Notes: generated by a model from the sequence alone, not told the origin. A stretch of DNA of 64,000 bases from Bog-473 sp963730785 (GCA_963730785.1 CAVSTF010000013.1:124001-188000), one strand, 5' to 3'; counted from the first letter of the stretch, positions 48,687-57,495 are shown. Program-made: numbers and translations.

Positions 48687-51601
48687 CCAAGACCCTCGAC
48701 TTGCCTCATAACGCGTAGGCGACGGCCGATACTTCCGACGATCGCCAACAACAGTCCAAAGGCGAGCAGCCAAGGCAACGCCTGCGGAGCACCGGTAAAG
48801 GCAAGCCCATCGGCTGAACCTGTAGGCGCAGGGCCTCCGGAAGATAACGAGTCATCGGAGGAAGTCCCAGTATCGGCACTGCCGGACGATCCCGACAACG
48901 GAGACGTTGTTGTGGATGTTGTTGTGGTCGCATTTGGTGAGGTGTTCGACGTAGTGCTGGTGGTGGTCGAAGTTGACGTGGTACTCGTCGTAGAGGTGGT
49001 CGATGTCGTTGAAGCATTAGTGAACTCAATGGTCACGGTCTGATTCGTGAGCTGCACGTTGTCAGTCGTATCCGTTGCCGTAAAAGTGACCGACTCTGAA
49101 GTGGTGTCGGTCACGTCGAATGAGGCTTGTCCACTCATGTCAGTGGTAGCGGTAGCGGGCGTAACAACGGCTTTACCTCCCGACGCCGTCAGCTTGACGA
49201 CCTTGCCCGTCACGGGATCACCATTGGCATCAGCGAGCAGTACCAAGATGGTGCCCTTGGTCGACCCATCCGCTGGGACACTGGTCCCGTCGGAAAGCAC
49301 AACTGAGTCCGCTACAGCCGCGGGAGGCGGAGGTGGTGTGCCAAAAGTCACCGACACTTGGTCCGCTACCAGCACATTTGGAGTGTCTGTTGTCTCCGTG
49401 GCGCTGTAGGTCACGACTTCCGCTGTCGAATCCATGACAGTAAATACGGCATTGCCGGAACTATCAGTAGTCACGCTTCCTGGTGAGATGGAGGATGTCC
49501 CACCTGATGCGGTGAGCGTCACGGATTTACCGGGAACAGGGTTTCCGACGCCCGATGCATAGTGATCCCGGATTGTCACCGTGACGTGAGCCGGTGATCC
49601 CAGTGCAACTTGAGGGCTATCGACGGTCATGGTCGATGAGTTTGCATCTGGCGTGCCGGGCACGAAAGTAACGCTCCCCGTTTGTGTGACGGTCACCCCA
49701 TTCGAGCCGCCGTCGGTGGTGTCGAGTGCGCTCAGGGTCACCGTCTCCGCCACATTGTCTCTTATCGCATAGAACGCATCACCGCCGTCGTCCGTAGTCC
49801 CCGGAGCGAGGCTGCCCGACGATGTGGGAGTGATGATGACCGACGTGTCAGGCGATCCGGACAGCGTCACCACCTTTCCGGATAACGGATTGCCAAACTG
49901 ATCTTCAATCTGGACCTTCACGGCCAGACTGCTAATTCCGTCAGCTGGCATTGACGTAGTGGGGGCGACGACTTGGGAAGTGGTGGCGGAAGCTACCGGC
50001 ACTGAGAACTCGATGGTCGCGGTATGAGTGATCGACAACGTGTCAGATACATCGGTCGCCGAGAAGGTCACCGTTTCAGGATTGGCGTCAGTCACCGTAA
50101 AGACGGCTTGTCCATTGGCGTCCGTCATTGCAGACGAGGGCGTAACTGTCGCTGAAGAGCTAGGTGAAGGTGCCAAAGAGACCATTTGCCCGGAGACAGG
50201 ACTTACTCCATCCGGAGCCAATAGCGTCACGGTCACCTGCGAGGGTCTGCCGGTTGGTGCGCAGAACGTTGTAGTCCCGCACACCCCCGACGTACCTTGG
50301 GGCGTCACCGTAGACTTTGAAGCATCGACAGACACCGTTCCGAATTGGACAGTCGCGTGTCCGATGGTGAGGGTGTCACTGGTGTCAACCACCGTGTAGA
50401 CAACCTGTTCGGCGGTGGTGTCGGTCACATTGAATGTAGCAACGCCGTGAGAGTCTGTCGCAACCGTCGAAGCCGGAGATATGGCCGACCCACCTCCTGA
50501 CGGAGTCAGACTGACGTTTTTCCCGGCCACCCCTACTGCAGTGGCGCCCTGATCCCCGAGCGTCACCGTGATGGTGACCGGGGTTGTCCCGTCGTTCGGT
50601 ACCATGCCCGAAGCAGGAGTCAACGCAACCGATGAACTGCCGACAGCAACCATGGGTGTGGCAAATTGAATCGTCGCCGTTTGGGCAATCGTCGTGGGGA
50701 CCGTGGTGTCCTTCGCCGTAAACGTGACCGACTCTGCAACTGTATCGGTTACTCCGAACTGCACCATCCCGTTAGCGTCTGAGGTACCAGTTGTCGGACT
50801 GATTACAGAAGATCCGCCGGATGGAGTCAATGTGACCGAATCACCCACAACTGGGACATCTCCGGCGAGCAGGGTGACGGTCACAGTCGATGCATTCGTC
50901 CCATCGGCTGGGATCGTGGCCAAACTGGCGTGCACCGTCGAGTCAGTGGCTGACGGTGCCGTCGCTGCTGGGGGAGCCGACCCGTCGCCGGGATTCTCAG
51001 CTCCGTCGTCAGTGCCCTGCACAAAGAACGACGGGGAAAAGGCAATCCCGGAAGGGTCAGAGAAATTGCCCGGGTCTGTAATGACCGCCAGGACGCAGGC
51101 GTTGCTCCCGTTGCAAATTGGGGTATGGGAACCGGCTTCGCCAAGGCCGCCATGGGCGGCCGCAACCGTGTTGGGTAGGAAATAGACCTCATAGCCCGAG
51201 TAATCCACCGAGCCGTCGCTATTCGTAGTGCCGTTGGTCCCTTCCGACGTATTGGAGTCACATGCAGAGATATCGGTTGGGAGATTGGCGGTGGTACCGC
51301 CCGGGTCAGCGCATTCCCAGATGGTGAAGTTGGTATTCGCTGCGAGCGGTCCATCCCCGGAATTATCAACATTGGCGGGAACGATGACACCGACAAGCTG
51401 TCCACTTGAGAAAGGCGTTCCCGCTGTGACGCCAGTCGTAGAACCACCATTACTCGGATCAATGACGGCCGACTGTTGATTCGCAGACGCCGAAGCCGGG
51501 GACCATATCAATCCAATGCCAGACACCACACCAATGGCAAGACCCATGGCTTGCAGCCATCTCCATATCGACGAAGTAGTACCCCTATGTCTCAAGAACA
51601 C
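48683..51601 (-). CDS. Large surface protein: ECxDPGG domain, six invasin-type Ig-like domains, LAFTG anchor
   Basis: This 972-residue GTG-start protein has a signal peptide ending near PASAS. One ECxDPGG domain (about 40-200, IWECADPGG) is closest to that of the 54000-54737 protein. Six repeats of about 100 residues of the bacterial Ig-like 1 (invasin/intimin) type follow, each with a VPADG...VTVTLL start, a VTLTPSGG...ISP middle and a VTFTATDTTD-type end. The tail is a Ser/Thr linker, LAFTG, helix and RRLRVMRQ. It is a probable wall-anchored stalk or adhesin and the first gene of the overlapping pst/sortase run. Confidence 0.82.
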   Translation of the reverse strand: MFLRHRGTTSSIWRWLQAMGLAIGVVSGIGLIWSPASASANQQSAVIDPSNGGSTTGVTAGTPFSSGQLVGVIVPANVDNSGDGPLAANTNFTIWECADPGGTTANLPTDISACDSNTSEGTNGTTNSDGSVDYSGYEVYFLPNTVAAAHGGLGEAGSHTPICNGSNACVLAVITDPGNFSDPSGIAFSPSFFVQGTDDGAENPGDGSAPPAATAPSATDSTVHASLATIPADGTNASTVTVTLLAGDVPVVGDSVTLTPSGGSSVISPTTGTSDANGMVQFGVTDTVAESVTFTAKDTTVPTTIAQTATIQFATPMVAVGSSSVALTPASGMVPNDGTTPVTITVTLGDQGATAVGVAGKNVSLTPSGGGSAISPASTVATDSHGVATFNVTDTTAEQVVYTVVDTSDTLTIGHATVQFGTVSVDASKSTVTPQGTSGVCGTTTFCAPTGRPSQVTVTLLAPDGVSPVSGQMVSLAPSPSSSATVTPSSAMTDANGQAVFTVTDANPETVTFSATDVSDTLSITHTATIEFSVPVASATTSQVVAPTTSMPADGISSLAVKVQIEDQFGNPLSGKVVTLSGSPDTSVIITPTSSGSLAPGTTDDGGDAFYAIRDNVAETVTLSALDTTDGGSNGVTVTQTGSVTFVPGTPDANSSTMTVDSPQVALGSPAHVTVTIRDHYASGVGNPVPGKSVTLTASGGTSSISPGSVTTDSSGNAVFTVMDSTAEVVTYSATETTDTPNVLVADQVSVTFGTPPPPPAAVADSVVLSDGTSVPADGSTKGTILVLLADANGDPVTGKVVKLTASGGKAVVTPATATTDMSGQASFDVTDTTSESVTFTATDTTDNVQLTNQTVTIEFTNASTTSTTSTTSTTSTSTTTSTTSNTSPNATTTTSTTTSPLSGSSGSADTGTSSDDSLSSGGPAPTGSADGLAFTGAPQALPWLLAFGLLLAIVGSIGRRLRVMRQVEGLG

Positions 51602-51668
51602 TTCACCGCTTTTTGTTGCTGCAGCGCCACAATCCTCCTAAAAATGCCTTCCCCCTTTAAACGCCCCG

Positions 51669-51709
51669 CTACCCGGAGCCCAACGGAAATCCGTCGGAAC
51701 CCCGGGTAG
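51669..51709 (-). terminator. Hairpin between the PstS-like gene and the pst/sortase run
   Basis: An 8-bp outer stem (CTACCCGG with CCGGGTAG) encloses a second stem-loop of about 8 bp with one G-U pair. There is only a short T run after it on the transcribed strand. It could be a partial terminator or processing site that lowers readthrough from 51772-53934 into 51601 and beyond. Confidence 0.55.
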
Positions 51710-51771
51710 TGGTGGTTACTTCCGATCACGCAGGTGCGCAAGAACCTCCTTGCGACTACCCACCTGTGGAG

Positions 51772-53934
51772 CTACTTCTGCGAATCTGCTGTCGGAACAC
51801 TCAGCACCGGCGGAAGACCAAAGGTCAACAACTCACTTGAGTTGTCTCCCAGATCTGGTGCCGACAGTGTGATCGTGGTGGTCGTCCCATTGTCGACGAT
51901 GTTGGTGATGGTCGACACCGGCGAGGTCGGCAGGTCAGCACCGGAAACGGTCACGCCGTTCACTAGTACTGAGGGTGCTGCCGTCAATCCGTTGGCCCAT
52001 CCAGTGGCATCGGCGATGGTGATGGTGCTTCCCGACAGGTTGCCGGTCGCCTCAACACCACAAGTGCCATTTAGGGCTGCGAATCCATCCTTGGTTGAGC
52101 CTGCAGTCTCAATACTCTGGTCGGTCAGGCGAATAAACCCGAAGCCTCCACCAATAATGGTGTTCAACTCACTGTCGTAGTTCGAACCCGTTGTGGTGTC
52201 CGTCACCTTCTGGAAGTCGTTGTTGCTGTCGCAGAGCCAGTTAATGAAGCCGGCGGTGGATGCCCTCACCGTGGCTGGCTGGTAGATGTTGAACAACGTA
52301 CGAGCCGTCGGGTAGATGTTGTTCAAGAGGTTCTGAGTGGTCGGCTTGGTGCTGTCTTCCTGAACCTCACTGCCCGAATAGGTCGTCGTCGTCCCGTTGA
52401 AGGTGATTTGCGACACACCAGCGTGTGGGTTGGTGTTGAACACTCCGTTTGACTCGAAGTACAGCGTCGTGGCCAGTTCAATAGCCTGGTTCGCTGCATC
52501 GTTCGTGTCAGTCGGACCGCTGATCGGGAAGTCGGCGGCGTCGAAGTCGCCGATCTGCGAGGCGTTGTTCTCCAGCGCAGTGTGGGGCGTGGCGTTGTCA
52601 CCAGTGTTCGTGGCTGCGTTGGGGTCCGTCTCGACGACTGACAACGCTGGAACCTGTGAGGCGCAGGCGTTGGTGCCTGAGACGCCGAAGCTGGCAAATC
52701 CCGCGAAGATCTTCTCCGTACCCGAGGAGGTGTTCACTCCCAGGGCGCGGATCGGCAGTCCGTAGGGAACTCCTTCACCGGCTATGGCGGCCGTCGGGGT
52801 GACGAAGTCCACCGTCACGGGTCCGCCGGTTGAGGTCGCCGGCTGACTGAGCGTGATGGAGGAGGTTCCAACGCCCGAGGAAACGGTCGAACCCGCAGCG
52901 ATTTCATTCGAGCCACCGAAGGAGCTGGCGCCACCTGACACCGCATCGCCGCTCGTGATGAGCGACGGGAAGGTGGTGACAGGGAATGCCTTCGACGCCG
53001 TTGCGGGCAGGGTCAGAACAGCGTCGCCGCCCGGACCTGTGTTAGCCACCGTCACACCGACGATTGCCAGTTGCTTACCGGCACCACCGAGGTTGGTCAG
53101 ATAGCCCCAGTCGTTAATTGTGCCGCTGCACCAGATGCCGTACACCGTGCTGTTGGTTGGTGTGGCGTCCGTGTTCTTGAGGGTGCCCGTCGTGCTGTTG
53201 TAAGCGAATCCGTGGAACGGACCAGTCGGGTTGTCACCAGGCAGCCAACCGTCTGCAACCTCGCCGATTCGGCCGAAGTTCACGCTGGCGTATGAGACCC
53301 CCGTGCCACCCGCGCTGAACGTTGAGGCTCCGTAGCTCGATGGGTTGACCAACGGGAAGTCAATGATCGGCACGCCGTCCTTGGCGTAGCCAGCCCCGAC
53401 CAGCGGGTTCGCACAAGTCACCGAGACAGGGGTGGACGAGCGGGCAAAGTCAACCGGGAGGGGCGAGCTAAGGGTGCTGGCTCCACACAGTTGATTCTGT
53501 CCGGCTCCGGAACCAACATCGTCGACACCTTCAGTGATTTCAGTACGGTCCCAGTTGTCGGCCGTGTCAGTGGTGTCGATGTTCTTGTTCTGTTGGCAGT
53601 AGAACTGCTCAGTCGCGGCACTCTCCGAGTCGGATGAGTTGTACAGCGGCTGTCCAGTAGCAGCTGAGTTAAGCGTGCAACCGTAGAGACCAGCTGAGGT
53701 GTAAAGGTCGCCGATCTTCTGCATCATGAAGATGGTGGTGTCCGAACCGGTGTCTCGGATCCCCTCGACGTTACCGTTGTAGAAGTGGGGGTAAACCGGG
53801 GTCACGCCCCCGGGAGGGTCTGTAGGCGGATCGGCCGAGGCCACCCCCGCGCCGATCATCAGTGCTACGGACGAGGCCGCTGCTCCGATTGTGGCTGCAG
53901 CCGCAAAGCGGTTGCGCAGCTTTTGGAAATTCAT
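51772..53934 (-). CDS. Large secreted PstS-like substrate-binding protein
   Basis: This 720-residue protein has AAGGAG upstream and a signal peptide ending GVASA. It has the look of a PstS-type binding protein with long insertions: GIRDTGSDTTIFMMQKIGDL at the ligand end, DFARSSTPVSV, INDWGYLTNLGGAGKQ, and a C-terminal part with IYPTARTLFNIYQPATVRAS and TAGFINWLCDSNNDFQK, which resembles the late PstS region. It has no C-terminal anchor. It may bind phosphate or an organophosphate; that is inference from similarity and neighbours. Confidence 0.72.
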   Translation of the reverse strand: MNFQKLRNRFAAAATIGAAASSVALMIGAGVASADPPTDPPGGVTPVYPHFYNGNVEGIRDTGSDTTIFMMQKIGDLYTSAGLYGCTLNSAATGQPLYNSSDSESAATEQFYCQQNKNIDTTDTADNWDRTEITEGVDDVGSGAGQNQLCGASTLSSPLPVDFARSSTPVSVTCANPLVGAGYAKDGVPIIDFPLVNPSSYGASTFSAGGTGVSYASVNFGRIGEVADGWLPGDNPTGPFHGFAYNSTTGTLKNTDATPTNSTVYGIWCSGTINDWGYLTNLGGAGKQLAIVGVTVANTGPGGDAVLTLPATASKAFPVTTFPSLITSGDAVSGGASSFGGSNEIAAGSTVSSGVGTSSITLSQPATSTGGPVTVDFVTPTAAIAGEGVPYGLPIRALGVNTSSGTEKIFAGFASFGVSGTNACASQVPALSVVETDPNAATNTGDNATPHTALENNASQIGDFDAADFPISGPTDTNDAANQAIELATTLYFESNGVFNTNPHAGVSQITFNGTTTTYSGSEVQEDSTKPTTQNLLNNIYPTARTLFNIYQPATVRASTAGFINWLCDSNNDFQKVTDTTTGSNYDSELNTIIGGGFGFIRLTDQSIETAGSTKDGFAALNGTCGVEATGNLSGSTITIADATGWANGLTAAPSVLVNGVTVSGADLPTSPVSTITNIVDNGTTTTITLSAPDLGDNSSELLTFGLPPVLSVPTADSQK

Positions 53935-53999
53935 AGCGTGCGATGCTCCTTTTCGTTTTTGGGTAACTGCGTACTTAGGAACTGAGAGATCCGGATTTC

Positions 54000-54737
54000 C
54001 TAGGCGGCCGAGACTGAGGATGCGTTCTTTTCCTTGCGGCGGCGGAGGAAGAGGGTGCCGCCAATGGCCGCTATTCCCACCAGGGGAATCCCAATCATGA
54101 GGGGGGCCTCAGGCGTGAGGGCACCCGGAGTGCCGTCGCCGGGATTGCTGCCGCTGTCATTGGTGCCCTGCACGACGAAGGGCTGCGTGAATGCGAGGCC
54201 GTTGGGGTCGGAGAAGTTACCGGAATCCGTCAGGACTGCGAGCACGCATGGATTCGTGGCGTTGCACACGGGCAGGTGGCCCGCGTTCTCGCCGAGGCCA
54301 CCAGATGCTGCAGACTCTGTATTGGGCAACACGTAGAGCTCGTAGCCCGTGTACTGCACGGATCCGTCAGAGTTCGTGGTGCCGTTTGTGCCCTCTGAGG
54401 TGTTGGAGTCGCACTGGGCAACGCTCGTCGGCAGATTGGCGACGGTTCCACCCGGGTCTGAGCACTCCCAGATCGTGTAGTTCGTGTTGGCGGCTAGCTC
54501 GCCAGTCCCACCGTTGGCGACGTCAGCAGGAACGTTCACCGTCACCATCTGGCCGCTCGAGAACGGCGTGCTGGCGGTGACGGTCTGTCCACCGCTATTG
54601 GTCGGGTCAATGGTCGCCGATTGTTGGGTTCCGGCAGCTGATGCCGTGCCCCCCATGGCGATCAGGGAAAACGAACCAATGGCCAATGTGACCGGGACGG
54701 CCACGGCAAGGTTCTTAAGCAGGTGCTTGATCGACAT
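54000..54737 (-). CDS. ECxDPGG-domain protein with PEP-CTERM-like sorting signal
   Basis: This 245-residue protein has AAGGAG 8 bases before ATG, a signal peptide ending near GTASA, and one ECxDPGG domain (IWECSDPGG, AQCDSNTSEGT, PVCNATNPCVLAVL, FVVQGTNDSG) very similar to the N-terminus of the 972-residue protein. The C-terminus is LTPEAPLMIGIPLVGIAAIG, TLFLRRRKEK: a Pro-Glu-x-Pro motif, a helix and a basic cluster, the plan of an exosortase (PEP-CTERM) signal. It is the natural candidate substrate for the exosortase encoded downstream. It is the first gene of the leftward cluster. Confidence 0.78.
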   Translation of the reverse strand: MSIKHLLKNLAVAVPVTLAIGSFSLIAMGGTASAAGTQQSATIDPTNSGGQTVTASTPFSSGQMVTVNVPADVANGGTGELAANTNYTIWECSDPGGTVANLPTSVAQCDSNTSEGTNGTTNSDGSVQYTGYELYVLPNTESAASGGLGENAGHLPVCNATNPCVLAVLTDSGNFSDPNGLAFTQPFVVQGTNDSGSNPGDGTPGALTPEAPLMIGIPLVGIAAIGGTLFLRRRKEKNASSVSAA

Positions 54738-55143
54738 TCACAATCTCCTTGGTAAGCGTTTCGCGTTCTTGAGTGTGCCCAGGGGGATATCCGCTTTTTC
54801 CCGCCAGGCCATAAGTTTCCATGTCAGGGTCCGAACGACCAGTGAGAACGCCCATTGACACGCAAAGATCATCTTCGTGTTTCGGGATTGTCACGCTGCG
54901 ATTTCCCATCAGCCAAGGCGGTCCGAATTCGACACGGTGGGCCCGCTTCGGTCAGCTAACAGAACCGTGCGGGACTGGCGCTACGGAATCCACCATGGCG
55001 TGTCTCAGCACCGCCAACACCTGCTGGAGAACGTGACAGTTTGGTGACAACACGGTGTCTTGGAAGTCAAGGGGTCAGCTCTTGATGCCAATCACAGGTC
55101 CTATCTAAGTCAAGGGTGGGGACGCGAGCGGTACTCTTCCTTC
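54738..55143. promoter_or_regulatory. Divergent intergenic region upstream of the surface/phosphate cluster
   Basis: This 406-bp stretch has no convincing gene. It separates the leftward cluster from a rightward small gene. It contains a candidate PHO box (55033-55050) and a single extra half-site near 54886. I see no clear minus 10/minus 35 pair. Confidence 0.5.
55033..55050 (-). promoter_or_regulatory. Candidate PHO box (PhoB/PhoP-type direct repeat)
   Basis: On the minus strand the site reads TTGTCAC-CAAA-CTGTCAC: two 7-bp direct repeats with an 11-bp period. It closely matches the enterobacterial PHO box (CTGTCAT, 4 bp, CTGTCAT) and has the 11-bp periodicity of actinobacterial PhoP sites. 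It lies about 300 bp before the first leftward gene and about 95 bp before the rightward gene, so the target is not certain. Confidence 0.5.
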
Positions 55144-55773
55144 GTGATCACCAGTGCCTCGCGTGGGTTCTATCTCGAGCTAACCGAAATACTTGAACGT
55201 CTCACCGCAAACGAAGAGTTGTTGCTCTTTCATTTGCATCGGTTACGCATTGAGCGCCAGGTGTTAGGAGTACCAGCGCCAGGCATGATCCCTTGGATTG
55301 AAAATCCGACGCCCACGACCCCCCGCCAAGGAACTCTGGTTGTGGCACAAAGCTCGGACACCCCTCGACAGCCCCCTGGGCAATATGAGTTCGCAAATTC
55401 CACAGAGGAATCGGTTACGCAAGGAATTCCACATGTCGCGGCGGGGCATCCCGGGGCGACTCTCGCTTCAGCAGCATTGATGTCGCCACCGCCTCCCCCT
55501 CCGACAATGCCGCCCGCGAACACATGGTCCGATGCCGGCACGCCACAGATGCCTCACGTGGCGGCGGGGTACTCCGATGTGCCCCCGGCGCCACCCGAAT
55601 TCCCCATCTCCGCGCCAGCGGCACCTCGCCCATCACAATCTTGGCCTGCAGCGGCCGATGTCGATCGGACAGACGAATCGCCGAAGAGGCGAAACTACGA
55701 CTACTTCGCCGAGCTAGACAGGACTCTGGCTGATCTGGCGCGAAGGAGTCAGGAACCGCCGACAGCTGGGTAG
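55144..55773 (+). CDS. Proline-rich protein, unknown function
   Basis: I do not recognise this protein (about 209 residues from the GTG at 55144; a TTG at 55060 is an alternative). The first 45 residues look like an amphipathic helix pair (FYLELTEILERLTANEELLL). The middle is Pro/Ala-rich with a PHVAAG motif appearing twice. The end is charged (KRRNYDYFAELDRTLADLAR). No signal peptide or membrane helix is seen, so it is probably cytoplasmic. Confidence 0.55.
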   Translation: MITSASRGFYLELTEILERLTANEELLLFHLHRLRIERQVLGVPAPGMIPWIENPTPTTPRQGTLVVAQSSDTPRQPPGQYEFANSTEESVTQGIPHVAAGHPGATLASAALMSPPPPPPTMPPANTWSDAGTPQMPHVAAGYSDVPPAPPEFPISAPAAPRPSQSWPAAADVDRTDESPKRRNYDYFAELDRTLADLARRSQEPPTAG

Positions 55774-55789
55774 CGGGCTCGAAGCTTGG

Positions 55790-56509
55790 CTACGAGCCGG
55801 TCACCTTGACGATCCAAATGCAGTTTGCCGGAGCTTCGACCACCAACATTTGTTGGCCCGTAGTCGACTGCGACGAGACTGATTGACCCGTCAAGCCGCT
55901 CTCCGATACTGCTGGCGTTTCTGAAGGCGAGCCGCCCGACGGTGCCACGAAAACCTCGAACGAGCTTCCGGATGCCGGAGCGGTTGTGCATTGAAATGCC
56001 CAACCGATATCCCAACTAGAAGACGTGATCGAGAAAGCCGGGCTCGTCCAGTTTCCATGAGACTGCGGCGACGTTAAGAGCACTTGAGCCGTCGCTGTCG
56101 TTTGTGACGCCGCTCCCGCCGTCGTTGGCGTTGATGACGATGCCACTGTTGTCGTAGTCGAATAGTCTGCAGTCGTGGTCGTGGTATCGCCTCCACTGGC
56201 ACCTGAATCGACTGTGGTTGTTGTCGCTGAAGACCCTGGAGGTGGTGGCAACTTGTACGCACCGCTACCACCCGATGCCGACGCTGTCGTGGAGGCGGGT
56301 TGAAGCCAGTAGTCGATGAGCATGCCACCGAGTGCTGCCAAGAAGGCGGCAACGAGAAGCTGCCATGTCTTCCATGATCGCTGTTCTCTTATTTGGAGTT
56401 CACCCGGGGCAGGAGCCCTGTTCATTTCCAATGGGCTTGACGGTGGGTTCGGCAGAGTAGTCAGAGGATATTGTGCTTCGCTACCTGGGGGCTGAGTGGG
56501 TGGAAGCAT
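55790..56509 (-). CDS. Single-pass membrane protein with Thr-rich stalk, unknown function
   Basis: This 239-residue protein has a short Pro-rich cytoplasmic N-terminus, a membrane helix (LLVAAFLAALGGMLIDYWL), a Ser/Thr-rich linker with poly-Thr, and a C-terminal beta-rich extracytoplasmic domain (SPQSHGNWTSPAFSITSSSW, two Cys). The helix-then-outside topology matches the neighbouring 56646-57452 product. It is convergent with the previous gene. Confidence 0.65.
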   Translation of the reverse strand: MLPPTQPPGSEAQYPLTTLPNPPSSPLEMNRAPAPGELQIREQRSWKTWQLLVAAFLAALGGMLIDYWLQPASTTASASGGSGAYKLPPPPGSSATTTTVDSGASGGDTTTTTADYSTTTTVASSSTPTTAGAASQTTATAQVLLTSPQSHGNWTSPAFSITSSSWDIGWAFQCTTAPASGSSFEVFVAPSGGSPSETPAVSESGLTGQSVSSQSTTGQQMLVVEAPANCIWIVKVTGS

Positions 56510-56645
56510 TCCTAAACCGTGGCCGCTATTTTCCAGTACGTCAAGACGGATCGTTGGAATTCACACGCCCGCCCATGTTGTATTGCCGCTCGACAGACCG
56601 GATCAAGTTGGGTCTGCCGTTCTCATCCTTTTGGTTGAATCTGAA

Positions 56646-57452
56646 TTAGTTATCGATTTTTACTGCGCTGACGTACCAACCACCGGACGCTTGCGACACG
56701 TCTATCTCGAAGATTGCGTCGTTTGGTGAGGCACCCCCTGGTGGGCCATAGGTGCACACAATGGGCGAAAACGCGACACTGCACCCTCTGGCGATGGCCA
56801 AGCCCCTGGGGTATGGAACAGCGAAAATAGTGGCCACCGCGGTAGGCGTCGCAACCGCCAAGGCAGCCGTCCGATTTCCATCTGCCCAACTCGAGACAAG
56901 AGTGGCCGCCGAACTAGCGGCGCTTGGACTCAGCTGCACTGGTATGACCTGAACGTCCGACGATGTGGTGGGCAAAGTACTTGACGCTGTCGTAGACGAG
57001 GCAGTCTGAGAAGGAATACTCGGCTTCTTCGTGTTGAAGTGGTCAACGAGAATGGCTACTCCGCTCGCACACATGACTGCGATGATCAATCCATAGGCAA
57101 TCTTGGTTGGTATGCCCATGGATTGTGCCGGCCCTTGGTAAGTGCCGACGACGGCCGCAATTTGGGCTGGCTCCTGGGATTCAGCGGGCTGACCTTGATT
57201 CGACGTGGGAGCGACGAGCCGCTCCGGTTGGAGCAAGCTGGTCGCTCCCGGCGGGATGACCCGCTCCTCGTTTGGCAATGAAGCTTCGGCGCGCCAAGTC
57301 CCGGGCGGTGGAGGAGGATCATGCGACTTTGCCCCCCTGTCGCTGACGAGCAGGGTCGGCTTACCGTCATCCGAATAGAACCGATACTCATGAATGCCAT
57401 AGATGTCCGGCTGCCAGCCTCGTCGCACGTTCTCTGGAGTCAAAGCAACCAA
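56646..57452 (-). CDS. Membrane protein with DUF2510-like N-terminus, unknown function
   Basis: This 268-residue protein starts with a short Trp/Pro/Tyr module (RRGWQPDIYGIHEYRFYSDD) resembling the actinobacterial DUF2510 motif. A Pro-rich linker, a membrane helix (IAYGLIIAVMCASGVAILV), a Ser/Thr linker and an external domain with two Cys (ARGCSVAFSPIVCTYGPPGG) follow. It lies upstream of the similar 55790-56509 gene on the same strand. Confidence 0.65.
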   Translation of the reverse strand: MVALTPENVRRGWQPDIYGIHEYRFYSDDGKPTLLVSDRGAKSHDPPPPPGTWRAEASLPNEERVIPPGATSLLQPERLVAPTSNQGQPAESQEPAQIAAVVGTYQGPAQSMGIPTKIAYGLIIAVMCASGVAILVDHFNTKKPSIPSQTASSTTASSTLPTTSSDVQVIPVQLSPSAASSAATLVSSWADGNRTAALAVATPTAVATIFAVPYPRGLAIARGCSVAFSPIVCTYGPPGGASPNDAIFEIDVSQASGGWYVSAVKIDN

Positions 57453-57495
57453 TTTTCTCTGACCGGATCACAAGACGCAACCGATGCGCTTTTCC

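Noticed and set aside
54738..54950. Second PHO box near 54830-54890
   Set aside because: Only isolated half-sites (GTTC or TTGTCAC) with wrong spacing were seen.
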